From DATJLY01 sp963773665 (GTDB lineage: Bacteria; Pseudomonadota; Alphaproteobacteria; ATCC43930; CGMCC-115725): a stretch of 64,000 nucleotides of DNA. The stretch spans positions 1 through 64,000 of the forward strand of contig CAVZBZ010000016.1 in the NCBI GenBank assembly GCA_963773665.1, written 5' to 3'. Positions 60,662 through 64,000 of the stretch are shown here, one piece after another. The stretch's first letter is position 1. The number at the start of each line of letters is the position of its first letter. Made by a program: the position numbers and the translations under genes. Below the pieces are notes generated by a model. That model was given only the letters and a program-made list of their open reading frames with translations. It made no database searches and was not told the origin of the DNA.

Positions 60662-60782
60662 TGGGATAGGTCCGCGGATAGGTGTTGGGCTCGCCCGGCG
60701 GCGGCTCGAGCGGCCCCTTCTTGCCGCACGCAGCCAGCGGCAGAAGGAGCGAGAGCAGGAGTGCCAGTGCGATCGCTCTCAC
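60654..60782 (-). CDS. lptM: LptM (YifL-like) lipoprotein
   Basis: 42 residues from GTG 60782, overlapping the argH stop by 4 bp. A signal peptide with lipobox (LLLPLAAC, Cys19) is followed directly by GKKGPLEPPPGE, the hallmark of LptM, which stabilises the LptDE outer-membrane LPS translocon in enterobacteria. The argH-lptM-lysA order is common. It lies immediately upstream of lysA. Confidence 0.88.
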   Translation of the reverse strand: MRAIALALLLSLLLPLAACGKKGPLEPPPGEPNTYPRTYPSE

Positions 60783-62205
60783 GATGCGCGCTCCTTCCCG
60801 AGAAACCGCTTCCTTGCCGCGGCGGCGGCGCGGGCGACGGTGTCGGGGGCGGTGCCGCCGAAGCTGGTGCGGCTCGCGACCGAGCGCTCGACCGTCAGCA
60901 CGTCATAGACCGACTTGGCGATGCGCGGCTCGACGCGCCGCATCTCGGCGAGCGGCAGATCGGCGAGCGCGCATTTTTGCGCCTCGGCGCGCTGCACCAG
61001 AGCGCCGGTGATGCGATGCGCCTCGCGGAACGGCAAGCCGAGCGTGCGCACGAGCCAGTCGGCGAGATCGGTCGCGGTGCTGAAGCCGCTCGCGGCGATC
61101 CTGCGCATCGCGTCCGCATCGGCGGTCATGTCGCGCACCATGCCGCATGTCGCGGCGAGCGCCAGCTCGAGCGTGTCGGCCGCCTCGAACACCGGCACCT
61201 TGTCCTCCTGCATGTCCTTGGCGTAGGCGAGCGGCAGTCCCTTCATCACGCCGAGCAGGCCGGCGAGCGAGCCGATGAGGCGCGCGGCCTTGGCCCGCAC
61301 CAGCTCGGCCGCGTCGGGATTGCGCTTTTGCGGCATGATCGAGCTGCCGGTGGTGAAGGCGTCGCTGAGGCGCACGAGAGCGAAAGGGCTCGCTCGTCCA
61401 GATCACGATCTCCTCGGCGAAGCGCGAGAGATGCGTCGCCGCGATCGCCGCCGCGGCCAAGAACTCGAGCGCGAAATCGCGGTCCGACACGGCGTCGATC
61501 GAATTGGCCGCGGGCCGGTCGAAGCCCAGATCCTTGGCGGTCTTGTCGCGGTCGATCGGGAACGAGGTTCCGGCGAGCGCCGCCGCACCCAGCGGCGATT
61601 CGTTGAGCCGGCGGCGCGCGTCGGCGAGCCTGCCGCGGTCGCGCCCCACCATCTCGACATAGGCGAGAAGATGGTGGCCGAACGTCACCGGCTGCGCGAC
61701 CTGAAGATGGGTGAAGCCGGGCATGACCGTCGCCGGCGTGCTCTTCGGCCTTGTCGATGAGCGCCCCTTGGAGCGCCGCCATCGCGCGATCGAGCCGGTC
61801 GATCGCGTCGCGCACCCAGAGCTTGAAGTCGGTCGCGACCTGGTCGTTGCGCGAGCGCGCGGTGTGGAGCCGCCCTGCTGCTTCGCCGATCGTCTCGTGG
61901 AGCCGCGCCTCGATGTTGAGATGAATGTCCTCGTGCTCGGCGCGGAAGGGAAAGGTGCCGGCTTCGATTTCGGCGCGGATTTTCTCTAGACCCCGGGCGA
62001 TTGCCGTCCCATCTTCCGGCGCGAGGATGCGCTGCTCGACCAGCATCGCCGCGTGCGCGAGCGAGGCGGCGATGTCCTGGGCATAGAGGCGCTTGTCGAA
62101 CTCGATCGAGACGTTGATGCGCTGCATGATCTCGGCCGGGCTGCCGCTGAAGCGGCCGCTCCAGGCGACAGCGGCCGCGCGCGGAGGCGGACGCTTTGCG
62201 CTCAC
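60779..62205 (-). CDS. argH: Argininosuccinate lyase, frame broken several times
   Basis: GTG 62205 starts VSAKRPPPRAAAVAWSGRFS; WSGRFSGSPAEIMQRINVSI is typical. Continuing: DIHLNIEARLHETIGEAAGR, LHTARSRNDQVATDFKLWVR, then after a break MPGFTHLQVAQPVTFGHHLL, SPLGAAALAGTSFPIDRDKT, and after another TGSSIMPQKRNPDAAELVRA, the lyase signature loop with the catalytic Ser. Total about 470 residues. It splits argininosuccinate into arginine and fumarate. Breaks near 61735 and 61390 fit single-base errors. Coupled to lptM; divergent from tlpA, 15 bp between starts. Confidence 0.92.
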
Positions 62206-62220
62206 GGAAGGCTTTCGGCC

Positions 62221-62817
62221 ATGAAATGGCTGCTGCGCGCGGTCACGGGGCTCTTCGTCCTTTGCCTTGTCGTCCTCGGCGCGTTGATCTACCTCGTCGA
62301 GACCGGGCGCCCGCCGATGATCGCGAACCAGGGGCCGCCCGGCCAGGCGCTCGGCAAGTTTACCGCGCTCGCCGAGCCCCGGCCAGCGCCCCAGGTTATT
62401 CTCATCGATCATTCCGGCAAATCCGTGACGCTCGACTCGTTCCGCGGCCGACCGGTGCTGATCAATTTCTGGGCGACGTGGTGCGCGCCTTGCATTCAGG
62501 AAATGCCGTCGCTGGTGCGGCTGCAGGAGAAGCTCGGCGGATTGACGATCCTCGCGGTTTCCGAAGACCGCCGCGGCGCCGAGCTGGTCGATCCGTTCGT
62601 CGAGAAACACGGCGTCGAGAAACTCGCGATCTATCTCGATCCCAAGAGCGAGGTCGGCCACGCGTTCGGCGTCGAGGGCCTGCCGACGAGCGTGCTGATC
62701 GATCGCGACGGCCGCATCCGCGGCGAGCTTCAGGGTGCGGCCGACTGGGCGTCGGGCGACATGGTGAAGCGGCTTTCCTCCTATGTCGATGAAACCGGCG
62801 CCGCCTCGCTCAAGTAG
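62221..62817 (+). CDS. TlpA-like thiol-disulfide oxidoreductase
   Basis: 198 residues. An uncleaved N-terminal anchor (LLRAVTGLFVLCLVVLGALI) precedes a periplasmic thioredoxin fold: VTLDSFRGRPVLINFWATWC, then APCIQEMPSLV (active site WCAPC) and cis-Pro in VEGLPTSVLIDRDG. It keeps cysteines of periplasmic proteins, often cytochrome maturation factors, reduced. Its gene is divergent from argH, a frequent pairing in alphaproteobacteria, and it overlaps the convergent esterase gene by 8 bp. Confidence 0.93.
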   Translation: MKWLLRAVTGLFVLCLVVLGALIYLVETGRPPMIANQGPPGQALGKFTALAEPRPAPQVILIDHSGKSVTLDSFRGRPVLINFWATWCAPCIQEMPSLVRLQEKLGGLTILAVSEDRRGAELVDPFVEKHGVEKLAIYLDPKSEVGHAFGVEGLPTSVLIDRDGRIRGELQGAADWASGDMVKRLSSYVDETGAASLK

Positions 62818-63481
62818 CGCCAGCGAAGCTGTCGCGCAGGAAGGCGCCGCCGCGGTCGAGGCCCTCCTCGTCGATGCCGTGGCCGAGGCCCGGGCGCAGC
62901 AGCTCCTCGACCGTGAGGCCGCAGCGCTTGAGCGCGGCGACGGCGGCCGGCATCATGGCCACCGGCACGATCGGATCGGCATCGCCATGCACGACCATGA
63001 CCGGCGGCTTGCAGCGCATTTCGGCAGCGAGCAGGTCCGCGCCGACGAGAGCGCCGGAATAGGCCAGGATCGCCGCCGGCTGCGAAGCGCGGCGCAAGCC
63101 CACGAAGAGCGACATCATCGCGCCTTGCGAGAAGCCGACGAGCGCCAGCTGCGCGCTCGCAAGCCCGCGCGCCTTGAGCGCATCGTCGAGGAAGGCGTCG
63201 AGGATCGGCGCCGCGGCGCGCACGCCGGCGAGCACGGTCTCGGGCGTGCGGGTCTGCAGGCTGAACCACTGCCGCCCATAGGGCGCCATGTCGCACGGGA
63301 AGGGCGCGTCGGGCGACACGAACTCGGCGTCCGGCAATATGCTCGCCCAATGCGGCGCGAGGCCGATCAAGTCGTTGCCGTCGGCGCCGAGCCCGTGCAG
63401 CAGCACGACCAATTTTTTCGGCGCTCCGCCCTCAAGGGGCTTGCGGCTGGGGCCGGTCAGAGTCGGCAGAAGCTGCGGCAT
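62810..63481 (-). CDS. Phospholipase/carboxylesterase family alpha/beta hydrolase
   Basis: 223 residues. KLVVLLHGLGADGNDLIGLA (oxyanion loop), nucleophile elbow in LALVGFSQGAMMSLFVGLRR, Asp in VVHGDADPIVPVAM and His in LRPGLGHGIDEEGL give the full triad of the YpfH/APT1-type esterase family. Cytosolic; acts on short-chain esters or lysophospholipids. It is divergent from gluQ. Confidence 0.92.
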   Translation of the reverse strand: MPQLLPTLTGPSRKPLEGGAPKKLVVLLHGLGADGNDLIGLAPHWASILPDAEFVSPDAPFPCDMAPYGRQWFSLQTRTPETVLAGVRAAAPILDAFLDDALKARGLASAQLALVGFSQGAMMSLFVGLRRASQPAAILAYSGALVGADLLAAEMRCKPPVMVVHGDADPIVPVAMMPAAVAALKRCGLTVEELLRPGLGHGIDEEGLDRGGAFLRDSFAGAT

Positions 63482-63546
63482 CGTTTGACCTCGGTCCCTC
63501 GATAGACCATGCGGCGCCCGCTGTCATCCGCGCCGATCGCAGCACC

Positions 63547-64000
63547 ATGCTGGTGACGCGGTTCGCGCCGAGCCCGACCGGGCTCCTGCATCTGGGCCAC
63601 GCTTTTGCCGCGCTCTATGCCTGGCGCCGCGCGCGCGAGGAGCGCGGGCGCTTTCTCCTGCGCATCGAGGACATCGACGAAAGCCGCTGCCGCGAGGAAT
63701 TCGTCGCAGCGATCCTCGAGGATCTGGGCTGGCTCGGGCTCGACTGGGACGGCAATGTGCGGCGCCAGTCGCGCCATCTCGAGGACTATCGCGCGGCGCT
63801 CGGCCGGCTCGAGGCGGCGGGGCTCGTCTATCCGTGCTTTTGCACGCGCGCCGACATCGCCCGCGCGCTCGATGCGCCGCAGGGGCCGGAAGGGCCGGTA
63901 TATCCCGGCACCTGTCGCGCCCTTTCCGATGCCCAGCGCGCCCAAAAAATCGGCGAGGGCAGCGCCTTCGCGCTGCGCCTCGACGTGGCAAAGGCATTGG
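63547..64000 (+). CDS. gluQ: Glutamyl-Q tRNA(Asp) synthetase (3' end outside window)
   Basis: The frame from ATG 63547 is open to the window end (151 codons). VTRFAPSPTGLLHLGHAFAA has the HIGH-type motif; LLRIEDIDESRCREEFVAAI and YPCFCTRADIARAL with a later YPGTCRALSD give the C-x-C, Y, C zinc-site pattern typical of GluQ-RS rather than full GltX. It attaches glutamate to the queuosine base of tRNA-Asp. Confidence 0.92.
   Translation, partial: MLVTRFAPSPTGLLHLGHAFAALYAWRRAREERGRFLLRIEDIDESRCREEFVAAILEDLGWLGLDWDGNVRRQSRHLEDYRAALGRLEAAGLVYPCFCTRADIARALDAPQGPEGPVYPGTCRALSDAQRAQKIGEGSAFALRLDVAKAL

Overview
The window looks like chromosome of an alphaproteobacterium. It is high in G+C and carries a PHB regulator (PhaR) beside phaA/phaB, a CpdR-type receiver, overlapping ftsE-ftsX, metX-metW, a chorismate mutase-hisC-tyrC run, a DUF2125 protein, a TIGR02302 protein beside lysA-lptM-argH, DUF1127 and a B12-dependent ribonucleotide reductase. 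Rhodospirillales- or Hyphomicrobiales-like is my best guess; the genus cannot be told from sequence alone.

Layout. (1) 1-5221 is the right end of a lower-GC genomic island: a C5 DNA methyltransferase cut by the window edge, a NotI-type restriction endonuclease broken by two indels, a TIGR02391 protein, a NucS/DUF91-like nuclease interrupted by a stop, and a tyrosine integrase next to a 3' fragment of a tRNA-Leu gene (the attachment scar). (2) 5289-12214 holds a broken nucleotidyltransferase with a small partner, a tautomerase, a sorbosone-dehydrogenase-like secreted enzyme, an alpha/beta hydrolase, two nested insertion sequences (an IS481-family copy inside the right end of an IS630-family copy), a block of 36-bp hairpin repeats, and a nitrile hydratase-like beta/alpha fusion. 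(3) 12307-17759: a PEP-mutase/isocitrate-lyase-family enzyme and an AhpD-like protein, followed by a foreign two-gene cassette (reverse transcriptase plus PD-(D/E)XK nuclease, translationally coupled) bounded by a 141-bp direct repeat, then a DUF1127 gene and a Crp/Fnr regulator preceded by two perfect TGTGA-N6-TCACA sites. (4) 17858-30944: an efflux pump, a three-gene oxidoreductase/deacetylase/CMD operon, and a surface-glycan cluster (O-antigen ligase/polymerase, asparagine synthase, two GT2s, a GT11 fucosyltransferase-like enzyme, methyltransferases, an SDR). (5) 30989-39849: a MucR-N/cold-shock fusion, small regulators, a PAS-GGDEF-EAL protein and the PHB locus. (6) 39964-64000: housekeeping genes for methionine, aromatic amino acid, histidine, lysine and arginine synthesis, the intein-bearing nrdJ, the ftsEX operon, TlpA, an esterase, and the start of gluQ.

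A caveat for every reader: many conserved genes (hisC, tyrC, lysA, argH, phaA, the PhaC-like gene, the GGDEF-EAL gene, an SDR and TIGR02302) are split by single-base indels although the protein continues perfectly in the next frame. This density in core biosynthetic genes points to residual sequencing or assembly error rather than decay. I annotate these as whole genes and state where the frame breaks.

The most interesting regions are the RT-nuclease cassette at 13686-16230, the nitrile hydratase fusion at 11234-12214, the nrdJ intein at 50606-51727 and the twin Crp boxes at 16543-16610.
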